The notes: a model not told the origin generated them from the sequence alone. Counted from the first letter of the stretch, positions 1 to 6,294 are shown. The stretch is DNA of 12,971 bases from CAJQND01 sp051010055 (GCA_051010055.1 JBPCVY010000243.1:1-12971), one strand, 5' to 3'. Program-made: numbers and translations.

Positions 1-1604
1 AAGGCACTTGTGGCCTCGTCCAGAAGCAGTATAGGCGCATCGCGCAAAATGGCCCGGGCAATGGCGATACGCTGACGCTGGCCGCCGGAAAGAGTCATCC
101 CACGCTCACCAACCCGGGTATTGTAGCTATCGGGCATTCTTGAAATGAACTCGTCCGCCAACGCCAGTTCTGCGGCTTTGTGTACTTCTTCATCGCTCGC
201 ATCAGGCCGGCCATAGCGAATGTTCTCGCCCACGGATGTGGAAAACACGACCGTATCCTGCGGCACCAGCGCTATATGCTTGCGCACGCTCACAGGGTCC
301 GTCTCGGCAAGGTTTACCCCATCAATGCACACCGCGCCCTTCTCCGGGTCATAAAACCGCAACAGTAGATTGAACAAGGTGGTTTTCCCTGCCCCCGATG
401 GCCCGACAATAGCAATCTTTTCCCCCGGTTTCACGCTGAGCGACATGTGGTCCATGGCAAGCGTGTCCGGACGCGTCGGGTAGGTAAACGATACATCGTC
501 AAAATCAATATCGCCGCGCACGGGTTCAGGCAGTTTAGCGGGAATTTCCGGGACAATAATATCGGGTTCGGTTTCAAGCAGCTCCGACAAGCGCTCCGCT
601 GCGCCAGCTGCAAGCTGCACCTCGCCCCAAACCTGGGACAGGGCGCTCATAGCGCCGGCTGCAAACATTGCATAAAGCACGAACTGGGTGAGCGTTCCGC
701 CGGTCATCTCGCCGCCCAAAACCGATTGCGCGCCATACCACAAAACCCCCACCACTGAACCGGAGGCGACAAAGATTATTGTTGCCGTCAAAACAGCCCG
801 GGCCATGGTGCGGTTGCGTGCAGCAATGAAGGAAACTTCAGCAGCATCCTGAAAGGTGCTGCTTGCTTCATTTTCCTGGGTAAACGCCTGCACTGTGGAC
901 ATTGAAGAGATGTTCTCAGCTGCCATTGCCGCGGTATCGGCAAGGGTGTCCTGGGCATCGCGCGATAACCGCCGCACCCATCTGCCGAACAACACCAGCG
1001 GTAGCACAATCAGCGGAATGGCCAAAAGCACCAAACCGGAGAGTTTGGCGCTGGTGAGAAACATCATGGACACTGCACCAACCAGCAAAAACAGATTGCG
1101 CAGGGCAATTGAGGCCGAAACCCCGAAGGCAGACTTGATTTGGGTGGTATCGGCGGTAAGGCGCGACAGCACCTCGCCGGTCCGTGTTGTCTCGTAAAAT
1201 GAAAGCGATAGCCGGGTGAGCTGGTCAAACACCGCGGTGCGCAAATCAACCACCACCCGCTCACCAATCCATGTCACCAGATAAAAGCGTGCTGCGCTGG
1301 CAATCGCCAAGGCGGCCACCACCAAAATCATCACAGCAAAATAGAGATTGATCATCTTCAGATTTTCGCCGGAGAAGCCGAAATCAATCACCCGCCGCAA
1401 TGCGACCGGAACCGCCAGGGTAACCGCGGCAGCAACCGTGAGTGCAACGAAGGCCGCAACCACGCGCGCCTTGTAGTTCGCTACGAACGGCAACAGCCGC
1501 ATCAAGGGCTTAACCGAGCGGCCCTTGGCGCGGCCCTCTGAGCCATTTTGGAATGATACAGGGGTTGCGGCACCCTGGCCCGTTTTTGGCGCTTGTGATG
1601 ACAC
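1..1604 (-). CDS. ABC exporter, fused membrane and ATPase domains (MsbA-like), partial
   Basis: This is a half-transporter of the lipid/multidrug exporter type, expected to work as a homodimer in the inner membrane and couple ATP hydrolysis to export of a lipid or hydrophobic compound. The substrate cannot be read from sequence. 534 residues are visible; the last part runs off the left edge (the family is usually about 590-620). Order: a polar N-terminus of about 35 residues, a six-helix membrane domain (about 45-320), then the ATPase domain from about 365. Seen there: A-loop tyrosine in SFTYPTRP (Tyr375), Walker A GPSGAGKT (401-408), Q-loop Gln449, signature LSGGQ (505-509), Walker B ILLLDE (525-530). 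The switch histidine lies outside the window. I chose the GTG at 1604 because AAGGTGG lies about 7 bases upstream; the first internal ATG (codon 35) would remove the basic N-terminus. It is divergent from rpmE. The family call is certain; the name msbA is not warranted. Confidence 0.95.
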   Translation of the reverse strand, partial: MSSQAPKTGQGAATPVSFQNGSEGRAKGRSVKPLMRLLPFVANYKARVVAAFVALTVAAAVTLAVPVALRRVIDFGFSGENLKMINLYFAVMILVVAALAIASAARFYLVTWIGERVVVDLRTAVFDQLTRLSLSFYETTRTGEVLSRLTADTTQIKSAFGVSASIALRNLFLLVGAVSMMFLTSAKLSGLVLLAIPLIVLPLVLFGRWVRRLSRDAQDTLADTAAMAAENISSMSTVQAFTQENEASSTFQDAAEVSFIAARNRTMARAVLTATIIFVASGSVVGVLWYGAQSVLGGEMTGGTLTQFVLYAMFAAGAMSALSQVWGEVQLAAGAAERLSELLETEPDIIVPEIPAKLPEPVRGDIDFDDVSFTYPTRPDTLAMDHMSLSVKPGEKIAIVGPSGAGKTTLFNLLLRFYDPEKGAVCIDGVNLAETDPVSVRKHIALVPQDTVVFSTSVGENIRYGRPDASDEEVHKAAELALADEFISRMPDSYNTRVGERGMTLSGGQRQRIAIARAILRDAPILLLDEATSA

Positions 1605-1630
1605 TTTAAATCCACCTTGCGGAAAACTCA

Positions 1631-1653
1631 GCAACCTGGCTGAAACCGGTTGC
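1631..1653 (-). other. Inverted repeat in ABC exporter leader
   Basis: Arms GCAACC and GGTTGC pair perfectly around an 11-base spacer that itself contains half of AACCGGTT. It lies 27 bases upstream of the exporter GTG start, so it could be a leader hairpin or an operator. No T-run follows, so it is not a terminator. The function is unknown and chance occurrence is possible. Confidence 0.3.
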
Positions 1654-1732
1654 AAAATCTCCGGGCTTCTAACATAGAATTCCCGATGGTGTATATTTTT
1701 CAAGAGCAATGGCAAGATGATTGCAGGAATGC

Positions 1733-1761
1733 TTGCAACGGCCATTCAGCTGATGTATAGG
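1733..1761 (+). promoter_or_regulatory. Candidate sigma-70-type promoter of rpmE
   Basis: TTGCAA (1733-1738), a 17-base spacer and TATAGG (1756-1761) give a good housekeeping-type match. Transcription would start near 1768, leaving a leader of about 45 bases before the L31 ATG at 1813. A second possible pair lies closer: TTGACA (1773-1778), 16 bases, TACGTA (1795-1800). It would leave only about six leader bases, so I prefer the upstream pair. Both rest on pattern reading only. Confidence 0.4.
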
Positions 1762-1812
1762 CTTGCGCCAGTTTGACATCCGGCCAGCAGGCCCTACGTA
1801 CGAGACGATGTG

Positions 1813-2037
1813 ATGAAAAAAGACACACACCCCGATTACCACACGATTACGGTCACCATGACCGATGGAACGACGTTCGAAACCCGTTCCACCTATGGTT
1901 CTGAGGGCGATACGCTGAAGCTGGACATCGATCCGTCAACCCACCCGGCATGGACTGGCGGCGGCACGCAGCTCCTTGACCGAGGGGGCCGCGTATCGAA
2001 ATTCAACGAGAAGTTTGGCTTCCTGGGCAAGAAGTAA
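1813..2037 (+). CDS. rpmE: 50S ribosomal protein L31 (zinc-independent form)
   Basis: This is a small protein of the large ribosomal subunit that bridges to the small subunit near the central protuberance. The family is recognised from the N-terminal KKDxHPDYH block, the TGG motif after HPAW, and the RGGRVSKFNEKFG block near the C-terminus. The 74 residues contain no cysteine. The four zinc-ligand cysteines of the zinc-binding form are therefore absent, as I recall for alphaproteobacterial L31. The frame also allows a GTG one codon earlier (1810). I chose the ATG at 1813 because the family begins M-K-K/A-D. The Shine-Dalgarno sequence is weak (GAG at 1803-1805). The gene stands alone with its own promoter candidates and ends at a strong terminator shared with the convergent rcdA gene. 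Identification is very secure. Confidence 0.97.
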   Translation: MKKDTHPDYHTITVTMTDGTTFETRSTYGSEGDTLKLDIDPSTHPAWTGGGTQLLDRGGRVSKFNEKFGFLGKK

Positions 2038-2060
2038 TCTTGCTTCCAGAACTTCGAATT

Positions 2061-2088
2061 AAAAACCCGGCCTTGAGCCGGGTTTTTT
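2061..2088. terminator. Bidirectional rho-independent terminator between rpmE and rcdA
   Basis: The stem CCCGGC/GCCGGG (2066-2071 with 2077-2082) closes a five-base loop. It is flanked by five A's on the left and six T's on the right, so it gives a U-tract on either strand. It sits 23 bases after the rpmE stop and 19 bases after the rcdA stop, so it serves both convergent genes. Confidence 0.9.
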
Positions 2089-2107
2089 GATGCCGTGAAT
2101 TTGCTTT

Positions 2108-2653
2108 TCAGTTTTCGGTTCTTCCGAACGCCGCTTTCAGCCGGTCGAGCTGGCGGCCAAGGGGGCTTGCCTCTTCGGGCTCGGGCGGCATGGTGCCATT
2201 GTTCAGCATGGTATCGAGCTTGTGGATGCGGTCATAAAGCCGGTTAGAGCGAACAATAAGATCTGCCAGCTGTTCCGGCAGCGATCTCAAAGACTGCTCG
2301 GAAATGGCCGGGCGCACCTCTTCAAGATTTACCCGGTGCTTTTCGCGCTCGGCTTCACTCAGCGTCATCTCACCTTCGTTTACCGCCCGGCGCAGCAACA
2401 GCCATGAGGCAAGCTGCATCAGGCGCGTGGTAAGGCGCATGCTTTCGCTGGCATAGGCAATTGCCGCATGCCTGCTCAGCCCGCGGGCATCCTGGCGGCC
2501 CTCGCCATCCAGATAATTTGCGGTTTCTTCAACCAGAGCCATGCCTTCGGCAAACACTTGCAAGAACAGTTTCGATTCAGCAAATCGGCTGCCAAAATCG
2601 ACGGTGACGCCATCAGCACCACCGGCCGTTCCCGTCGGTTTTGATTTTTCCAT
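2108..2653 (-). CDS. rcdA: RcdA-like protease adaptor (DUF1465 family)
   Basis: This 181-residue, mostly helical cytoplasmic protein belongs to the DUF1465 family. The founding member, Caulobacter RcdA, acts with CpdR and PopA to bring substrates such as the cell-cycle regulator CtrA to the ClpXP protease. The conserved core is clear: EGMALVEETANYLDG (37-50) followed by ESMRLTTRLMQLASWLL (70-86), GEMTLSEAE (94-102), and a helix ending near DRIHKLDTML (141-150). The tail after about 152 is proline- and glutamate-rich, then basic, as expected for a flexible C-terminus. The ATG at 2653 follows AGG at 7-base spacing within a purine-rich stretch. A promoter candidate lies upstream. It converges on rpmE and shares its terminator. 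The family assignment is firm. That it degrades CtrA in this organism is inferred from the family. Confidence 0.88.
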   Translation of the reverse strand: MEKSKPTGTAGGADGVTVDFGSRFAESKLFLQVFAEGMALVEETANYLDGEGRQDARGLSRHAAIAYASESMRLTTRLMQLASWLLLRRAVNEGEMTLSEAEREKHRVNLEEVRPAISEQSLRSLPEQLADLIVRSNRLYDRIHKLDTMLNNGTMPPEPEEASPLGRQLDRLKAAFGRTEN

Positions 2654-2704
2654 AGCCGTGCCTGCCTCCCCGGCCGTTTTTCTTTCGCCCCGTAGCCCGC
2701 GCCG

Positions 2705-2733
2705 ATCATGGTGTTACCGGAGCGCCGGGTCAA
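2705..2733 (-). promoter_or_regulatory. Candidate promoter of rcdA
   Basis: On the minus strand TTGACC (2733-2728), a 17-base spacer and CATGAT (2710-2705) fit a sigma-70-type promoter. The predicted start near 2698 leaves about 45 leader bases. The -10 matches only four of six consensus bases. Confidence 0.35.
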
Positions 2734-2813
2734 CAATGGTTGAAAGTTTTCGTTAACGATCGAAATGCAGGGTTTACCAGCCATTGACTCAGAGGAAAAT
2801 TCCGGGGCCGGTC

Positions 2814-2838
2814 AAAAAAAGAGCCGCCAAAGCGGCTC
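2814..2838 (-). terminator. Strong minus-strand rho-independent terminator
   Basis: Read on the minus strand, GAGCCGC, loop TTTG, GCGGCTC is followed at once by seven T's. The perfect stem is 7 bp and can extend by A-T pairs. The nearest minus-strand gene upstream (DUF1192) ends more than 220 bases earlier and rcdA starts 160 bases further on, so no protein gene directly explains this terminator. It fits the 3' end of a small RNA. Confidence 0.85.
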
Positions 2839-2937
2839 TTGAAGTTTAAACAGGGAGGCGTCAAACAGAGTGGACAGGAGCCACTCGGGTAATCCTAAGC
2901 AAGGATTACGTTAACGAAACTACTCCAAGAAACGTTA
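2814..2937 (-). ncRNA. Candidate small regulatory RNA, about 124 nt
   Basis: Going 5' to 3' on the minus strand there is a perfect 8-bp hairpin (GTAATCCT, five-base loop, AGGATTAC; 2909-2889). A 6-bp hairpin follows (GAGTGG, loop CTCCTGT, CCACTC; 2886-2868). Then comes an unpaired stretch holding GCCTCCC (2859-2853), and finally the terminator at 2838-2814. The loop CTCCTGT and the linker CCTCCC are both complementary to Shine-Dalgarno sequences. This is the layout of alphaproteobacterial trans-acting sRNAs with exposed anti-SD motifs, such as the alpha-r14/NfeR1 type. A promoter candidate sits at the right distance. There is no open reading frame. The 5' end is inferred from the promoter. 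The alternative is the long 3' tail of the DUF1192 transcript, from which an sRNA could still be processed. Confidence 0.55.
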
Positions 2938-2943
2938 CCGAAA

Positions 2944-2972
2944 AGTAAACAATTTTAACTTTATTGATTCAA
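2944..2972 (-). promoter_or_regulatory. Candidate promoter of the small RNA
   Basis: On the minus strand TTGAAT (2972-2967), a 17-base spacer and TTTACT (2949-2944) each match four of six consensus bases. They lie in an AT-rich block (about 2925-3060) that contrasts with the surrounding GC-rich genes. The start would be near 2937. A GATTC (GANTC) site at 2966-2970 overlaps the -35. Confidence 0.35.
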
Positions 2973-3061
2973 AACGGTTCATGCACCGCAATTTTTGGTA
3001 CTTTTCCCGAAACAACTCATTGAAAATTCATGATTTTTGCAAAACGGTGGATTTAAGTGGA

Positions 3062-3253
3062 TTAACTGCGGAAAACACTCTCCGCAGCGTCCTTGCTGGA
3101 CTGTTTTGCTGCAATTTCTGCCTGTATTCGTGCAATTTCCTCTTCAAGCAAAGTGATTCGTTCTTTCAATTCATCTACTGAAATGGCGGAAAGATCGGCC
3201 CCGACCACCAATTCCGCTGCCTTTTTTGCCCGTGCATCCTCATCATCAAACAT
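3062..3253 (-). CDS. DUF1192 family small coiled-coil protein
   Basis: A 63-residue acidic cytoplasmic protein of unknown function. The first 20 residues (MFDDEDARAKKAAELVVGAD) are followed by LSAISVDELKERI and a heptad-rich helix (about 25-50: ELKERITLLEEEIARIQAEI) that should form a coiled coil, so it probably dimerises or binds a helical partner. Its length and pattern fit DUF1192, small proteins that I recall lying next to the quinone oxidoreductase gene in many Hyphomicrobiales. The ATG at 3253 is set by GGAGG nine bases upstream. It is divergent from the oxidoreductase gene, sharing a 160-base intergenic region. No terminator is seen directly after the stop; the next minus-strand terminator is at 2814. 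No enzymatic motif is visible. Confidence 0.85.
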   Translation of the reverse strand: MFDDEDARAKKAAELVVGADLSAISVDELKERITLLEEEIARIQAEIAAKQSSKDAAESVFRS

Positions 3254-3358
3254 GGCCCACAGCCTCCAATTCAGCCCTTCCCGGTTTAATCATGGACAGT
3301 CTGCCAATGTGGCTCTAAATCATCAAGCCGGGTTCGGGCCAATACTCAATCAGGAAAT

Positions 3359-3379
3359 GGTCATGATTGGGAATTGACC
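3359..3379. promoter_or_regulatory. Inverted repeat in the divergent DUF1192/quinone oxidoreductase promoter region
   Basis: GGTCA (3359-3363) and TGACC (3375-3379) face each other with 11 bases between, 35 bases upstream of the oxidoreductase start. The right arm also forms part of TTGACC, a possible -35, although no good -10 follows at 17 bases. It could be an operator for a dimeric regulator. Five-base arms can arise by chance. Confidence 0.25.
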
Positions 3380-3413
3380 CTAGGCTAAACCAACAATTGA
3401 ACGGGTAAACATT

Positions 3414-4409
3414 ATGTCACTTCCTGAAAAAATGACCGCCATAGCCATCGCATTTGCCGGTGGGCCTGATGCGCTTGAACCGGTTGAACAGCGCACGCCC
3501 TACCCTGGCGAAGGCGAAGTTCTGATTAAAGTGGCAGCAGCCGGTGTGAACCGTCCCGATGTGATGCAGCGCAAGGGGCTTTATCCACCACCGCCGGGCG
3601 CGCCGGAGACACCAGGCCTGGAAGTCGCCGGAACCGTTGCCGCTGCCGGGCGCGGCACATCACGCTTTAAGGAAGGCGATGAAGTGTGCGCCCTGGTTCC
3701 AGGCGGCGGTTATGCAGAGTATGCGCTTTGTGCAGAGCAGAACTGCCTTCGGGTGCCTAAAGGGCTCTCCCTGAAAGAAGCAGCAGCAATTCCGGAAACC
3801 TTCTTCACCGTGTGGACGAATGTTTTCGAACGCGGCGGCCTGAAGTCAGGAGAGACATTTCTGGTACATGGTGGTTCCAGTGGCATCGGCACAACGGCCA
3901 TCATGCTGGCCGGCAAGCTGGGAGCGCGGGTTTTCGCCACCGCAGGCTCGGCAGAAAAATGCGCTGCTTGCGAAGCGCTGGGAGCAGAACGGGCCATCAA
4001 CTATATGGAAGAGGATTTCGTTGCCGTCGTTAAGGAAGAAACCGGCAAACGCGGCGCCAATGTCATCCTGGATATGGTTGGCGGTGATTATATCGAGCGC
4101 AATTTCAAGGCCGCAGCCCATGGCGGGCGCATTGTCAATATTGCCTTTCTGAACGGATCCCAGGCTGAAGTCAATTTCATGCCTATGCTGTTGAAGCATC
4201 TCACAATGACCGCCTCAACCTTGCGCTCGCGCCCGGTTGAAGAAAAAGCACGCATTGCTGCTGCCCTTGAGGAAACCGTCTGGCCGCTGCTAGAGGCAGG
4301 CGATATCAAACCGCAGATTCATGCAGAGTTCGGCCTCATGGATGCCAGCAAAGCCCATGAAATGATGGAAGCCTCAACACATATCGGCAAAATCATTCTC
4401 CTGCCGTAA
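3414..4409 (+). CDS. NAD(P)H quinone oxidoreductase, PIG3-like (MDR family)
   Basis: This cytoplasmic enzyme of the zinc-free medium-chain dehydrogenase/reductase superfamily belongs to the quinone oxidoreductase branch related to human PIG3 (TP53I3). It is expected to reduce quinones or similar electrophiles with NADPH. The 331 residues match the family length. The N-terminal GroES-like domain carries NRPDVMQRKGLYPPPPGAP (46-64) and GLEVAGTV. The Rossmann domain begins at VHGGSSGIGT (151-160). HGGRIVNIA (236-244) and the C-terminal AHEMMEASTHIGKIIL (314-329) are typical. No catalytic zinc ligands are present, as expected. The ATG at 3414 has CGGG eight bases upstream; the Shine-Dalgarno is modest. 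trcR follows on the same strand after 139 bases, but that gap has its own promoter candidate, so co-transcription is uncertain. The physiological substrate is unknown. Confidence 0.93.
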   Translation: MSLPEKMTAIAIAFAGGPDALEPVEQRTPYPGEGEVLIKVAAAGVNRPDVMQRKGLYPPPPGAPETPGLEVAGTVAAAGRGTSRFKEGDEVCALVPGGGYAEYALCAEQNCLRVPKGLSLKEAAAIPETFFTVWTNVFERGGLKSGETFLVHGGSSGIGTTAIMLAGKLGARVFATAGSAEKCAACEALGAERAINYMEEDFVAVVKEETGKRGANVILDMVGGDYIERNFKAAAHGGRIVNIAFLNGSQAEVNFMPMLLKHLTMTASTLRSRPVEEKARIAAALEETVWPLLEAGDIKPQIHAEFGLMDASKAHEMMEASTHIGKIILLP

Positions 4410-4420
4410 AATCCCTCGGA

Positions 4421-4450
4421 TTAGCCGTTTGCCCCTTTTCAAGCGGCTAA
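4421..4450 (+). other. Hairpin after the quinone oxidoreductase gene
   Basis: TTAGCCGTTT and AAGCGGCTAA form a 10-bp stem with one G-T wobble around a 10-base loop, starting 12 bases after the oxidoreductase stop. No T-run follows, so it is not a classical rho-independent terminator. It may protect the 3' end or attenuate read-through into trcR. Confidence 0.45.
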
Positions 4451-4464
4451 GGCCACCGTATATA
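4436..4464 (+). promoter_or_regulatory. Candidate promoter of trcR
   Basis: TTTTCA (4436-4441), a 17-base spacer and TATATA (4459-4464) form a possible promoter with a start near 4471. This would leave a leader of about 78 bases containing two hairpins. The -35 is poor and overlaps the preceding hairpin. A GAATC (GANTC) site lies at 4478-4482. Confidence 0.35.
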
Positions 4465-4489
4465 GGGGGCAATTCCTGAATCAATTGAT

Positions 4490-4541
4490 GTGTCTTCGAA
4501 AAGACACCACTACACAGAACCAGAAACGGGTTCTGAAGGAG
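4490..4541 (+). promoter_or_regulatory. Two hairpins and Shine-Dalgarno in the trcR leader
   Basis: The first hairpin is GTGTCTT, loop CGAA, AAGACAC (4490-4507), a perfect 7-bp stem. The second is AGAACC, seven-base loop, GGTTCT (4516-4534). AAGGAG (4536-4541) follows one base after the second stem, seven bases before the ATG at 4549. The second stem could therefore influence ribosome access or transcript stability. Confidence 0.5.
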
Positions 4542-4548
4542 AATGCTT

Positions 4549-5418
4549 ATGGCCACGACCCTACTCATGCCAAAGGCGACCGCCGTGTGGCTGGTTGACA
4601 ACACAGCGCTGACGTTCAAGCAAATTGCCGAGTTCTGCCGGTTGCACGAGCTGGAGGTCAAAGGCATTGCTGACGGCGATGTTGCTATGGGCATCAAGGG
4701 CATGGACCCGGTGACGAGCGGCCAGCTTTCGCGTGATGAAATCGAGCGCGCCGAAAACGACCCCAACCACAAACTCGAAATTCTGGCGCCAAAGGTGGAT
4801 ATCCCTGAGGTCAAAACCAAAAAGGGGCCCCGGTATACACCTGTGTCGCGCCGCCAGGACCGGCCAGACGCCATTGCTTGGCTGTTGCGCAACCATCCGG
4901 AAATTCCCGACAGCCAGGTCATCAAGCTTGTTGGCACAACTAAGCCAACCATTTCCGCTATCCGGGAAAGAACACACTGGAACTCGGCCAATATTCAACC
5001 GAAAGATCCTGTGGCTCTTGGCCTTTGCTCGCAAACCGAGCTTGATGCCGCCGTTCAGAAAGCCGCCGAAAAGCTTGAGCGCGAGCGCATCAAGGCGGAA
5101 AAGGAAGCCCGCAAGCTTGGCACCCTGGCCCCGGCTGAAGAAACCACCGGCGAGCCTGGCGCACAGCCTTCAGTGGAAGAAATCGGCGCTGCCATGGCTG
5201 CAGCCGCCACCATGACGCCTGCTGTTGAACCTGAGCAGCCAGAAGAGCAGGACGAGAAAGCTGCATCCGAAGAAGCACATACTGCCGAAAGCGTTTTCGG
5301 CAGTCAGCCTGAGGCCGCGCCGTCTTCCAGTGAAGAAGAAGAATCTCCAGATGCAGATTCTGTCTTTGCCAAACTCGCCGCCCTAAAAAAGGACCTGGGC
5401 GAAGACGAAGAAAGCTGA
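4549..5418 (+). CDS. trcR: TrcR-like RNA-polymerase-associated regulator (DUF1013)
   Basis: DUF1013 proteins are conserved in alphaproteobacteria. The Caulobacter member TrcR has been described as tracking with RNA polymerase and affecting cell-cycle transcription, so this is a DNA- or polymerase-associated cytoplasmic protein. The N-terminal region (about 7-50) reads MPKATAVWLVDNTALTFKQIAEFCRLHELEVKGIAD, with a helix-turn-helix look. A second HTH-like stretch lies at about 106-144, including RPDAIAWLLRNHPEIPD and VIKLVGTTKPTISAIRERTHW. A charged helix at about 165-190 is followed by a long acidic, proline/alanine-rich tail (about 195-289) with two related blocks, ESVFGS and DSVFAKL. I chose the ATG at 4549 over the ATG at 4543 because AAGGAG (4536-4541) sits 7 bases before the former but only one base before the latter. 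Length from here is 289. A terminator follows. The family call is firm; the mechanism is carried over from Caulobacter. Confidence 0.9.
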   Translation: MATTLLMPKATAVWLVDNTALTFKQIAEFCRLHELEVKGIADGDVAMGIKGMDPVTSGQLSRDEIERAENDPNHKLEILAPKVDIPEVKTKKGPRYTPVSRRQDRPDAIAWLLRNHPEIPDSQVIKLVGTTKPTISAIRERTHWNSANIQPKDPVALGLCSQTELDAAVQKAAEKLERERIKAEKEARKLGTLAPAEETTGEPGAQPSVEEIGAAMAAAATMTPAVEPEQPEEQDEKAASEEAHTAESVFGSQPEAAPSSSEEEESPDADSVFAKLAALKKDLGEDEES

Positions 5419-5424
5419 TTTTGC

Positions 5425-5457
5425 AAAGCCCGGCTCAAAAAGCCCGGCTTTCTTTTT
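5425..5457 (+). terminator. Rho-independent terminator of trcR
   Basis: AAAGCC-C-GGC pairs with GCC-C-GGCTTT around a seven-base loop, giving a 9-bp stem with a single C-C mismatch (5425-5451). A T-rich run to 5457 follows. The T-run contains part of the stop codon (5456-5458) of the convergent dehydrogenase gene, so the two genes are packed end to end. On the minus strand the T-run is weaker. Confidence 0.8.
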
Positions 5458-6247
5458 AGTCGTTCGCCACCGGCACCGTATAATTCAACGGCAACCGGCC
5501 ACCATCAGCATAAATTGTCTGCCCGGTAATGTAGCTAGCATCATCAGATGCAAGAAACGCAGCAACGCTCGCAATTTCTTCCGGCTCGCCAATGCGGCCC
5601 ATTGGGGTGCGCGAGAGAATTTTGTGCCGGGCAGCTTCATCAGTTGCAACGGCCTTAAAAATCTCAGTCATGATAGAGCCCGGCCCGATGGCATTCACCC
5701 GAATGCCCTTGTCCGCCAGAGAAAGCGCCATCACCTTCGTGATTTGATTTACCCCGCCTTTGGACACTGTGTAAGGCACCTGATTGGGAATGGCGAAAAC
5801 GGCATTTACAGAGGACATGTTGACGATTACCCCTGGTGCGCTACCATCTTCAATCTGCTTTACCATCTGGCGGGCCACCGCCTGGCCCACGAGAAAAACG
5901 CCCTTGAGGTTGACTTTTAGTACCTTGTCAAAATCCTCTTCTGAAATGTCCAGAAAATCTCCGGAGATGATGATGCCGGCATTGTTCACCAGCACATCAA
6001 TTGCTCCATAGGATGAAACCGCTTCGGCCACCAGATTGCGCACATCCAGCCGTTCGCCCACATCACAGCCGATAAATGTGGCCTCTCCTCCCCCTTCCCT
6101 GATTGTGGCAGCAGCGGCCTCACCCGCCTCCTCATCAACATCGGAAAGAACAACTTTCGCCCCTTCCTCGGAAAACCTTTGCGCGCAAGCCAACCCGATG
6201 CCCCGCGCAGCTCCTGTTATGAGCGCAACCTTGTTTTTGAGCGCCAT
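5456..6247 (-). CDS. Short-chain dehydrogenase/reductase (SDR), classical type
   Basis: A 263-residue NAD(P)-dependent oxidoreductase of the classical SDR family, close in layout to glucose 1-dehydrogenase/3-oxoacyl-ACP reductase-like members; the substrate is unknown. Seen: the cofactor motif TGAARGIG (11-18), acidic Asp36 at the end of the second strand (suggesting NAD over NADP), NNAG (88-91), Asn113, and the catalytic Ser146, Tyr159 and Lys163 in the YTVSK motif. PG near 189-190 (NAIGPG) and the C-terminal YITGQTIYADGG (239-250) are standard. All catalytic residues are present. The ATG at 6247 has a strong purine-rich ribosome site, GGGAGGGGAG, four bases upstream. It may be co-transcribed with the small cysteine-rich gene 75 bases upstream. 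It converges on trcR and overlaps the end of its terminator. Confidence 0.93.
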   Translation of the reverse strand: MALKNKVALITGAARGIGLACAQRFSEEGAKVVLSDVDEEAGEAAAATIREGGGEATFIGCDVGERLDVRNLVAEAVSSYGAIDVLVNNAGIIISGDFLDISEEDFDKVLKVNLKGVFLVGQAVARQMVKQIEDGSAPGVIVNMSSVNAVFAIPNQVPYTVSKGGVNQITKVMALSLADKGIRVNAIGPGSIMTEIFKAVATDEAARHKILSRTPMGRIGEPEEIASVAAFLASDDASYITGQTIYADGGRLPLNYTVPVAND

Positions 6248-6294
6248 TGAACTCCCCTCCCATATTCTTGCCCGTGCCCCGGTCCGGATAATAG

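Larger units (their letters stand above)
2654..3061. other. 408-base gene-free region between rcdA and the DUF1192 gene
   Basis: From left to right it holds the rcdA promoter region, a gap with a GACTC site (2786-2790), the minus-strand terminator, the two hairpins of the sRNA candidate, and an AT-rich tract to 3061. I see no credible protein gene on either strand. The plus-strand frame 2981-3181 runs antisense into the DUF1192 gene and has no family resemblance. Confidence 0.7.

Noticed and set aside
2541..2756. Plus-strand frames opposite rcdA
   Set aside because: They are shadows of the DUF1465 gene with no family resemblance and no ribosome sites.
3050..3065. TTAA-N5-TTAA as a CtrA box near the DUF1192 stop
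   Set aside because: CtrA sites need seven bases between the TTAA halves. I found no TTAA-N7-TTAA in the intergenic regions of the rcdA-trcR area.
4543..4548. ATG at 4543 as the trcR start
   Set aside because: AAGGAG ends one base before it, too close for initiation. The ATG at 4549 has proper spacing.
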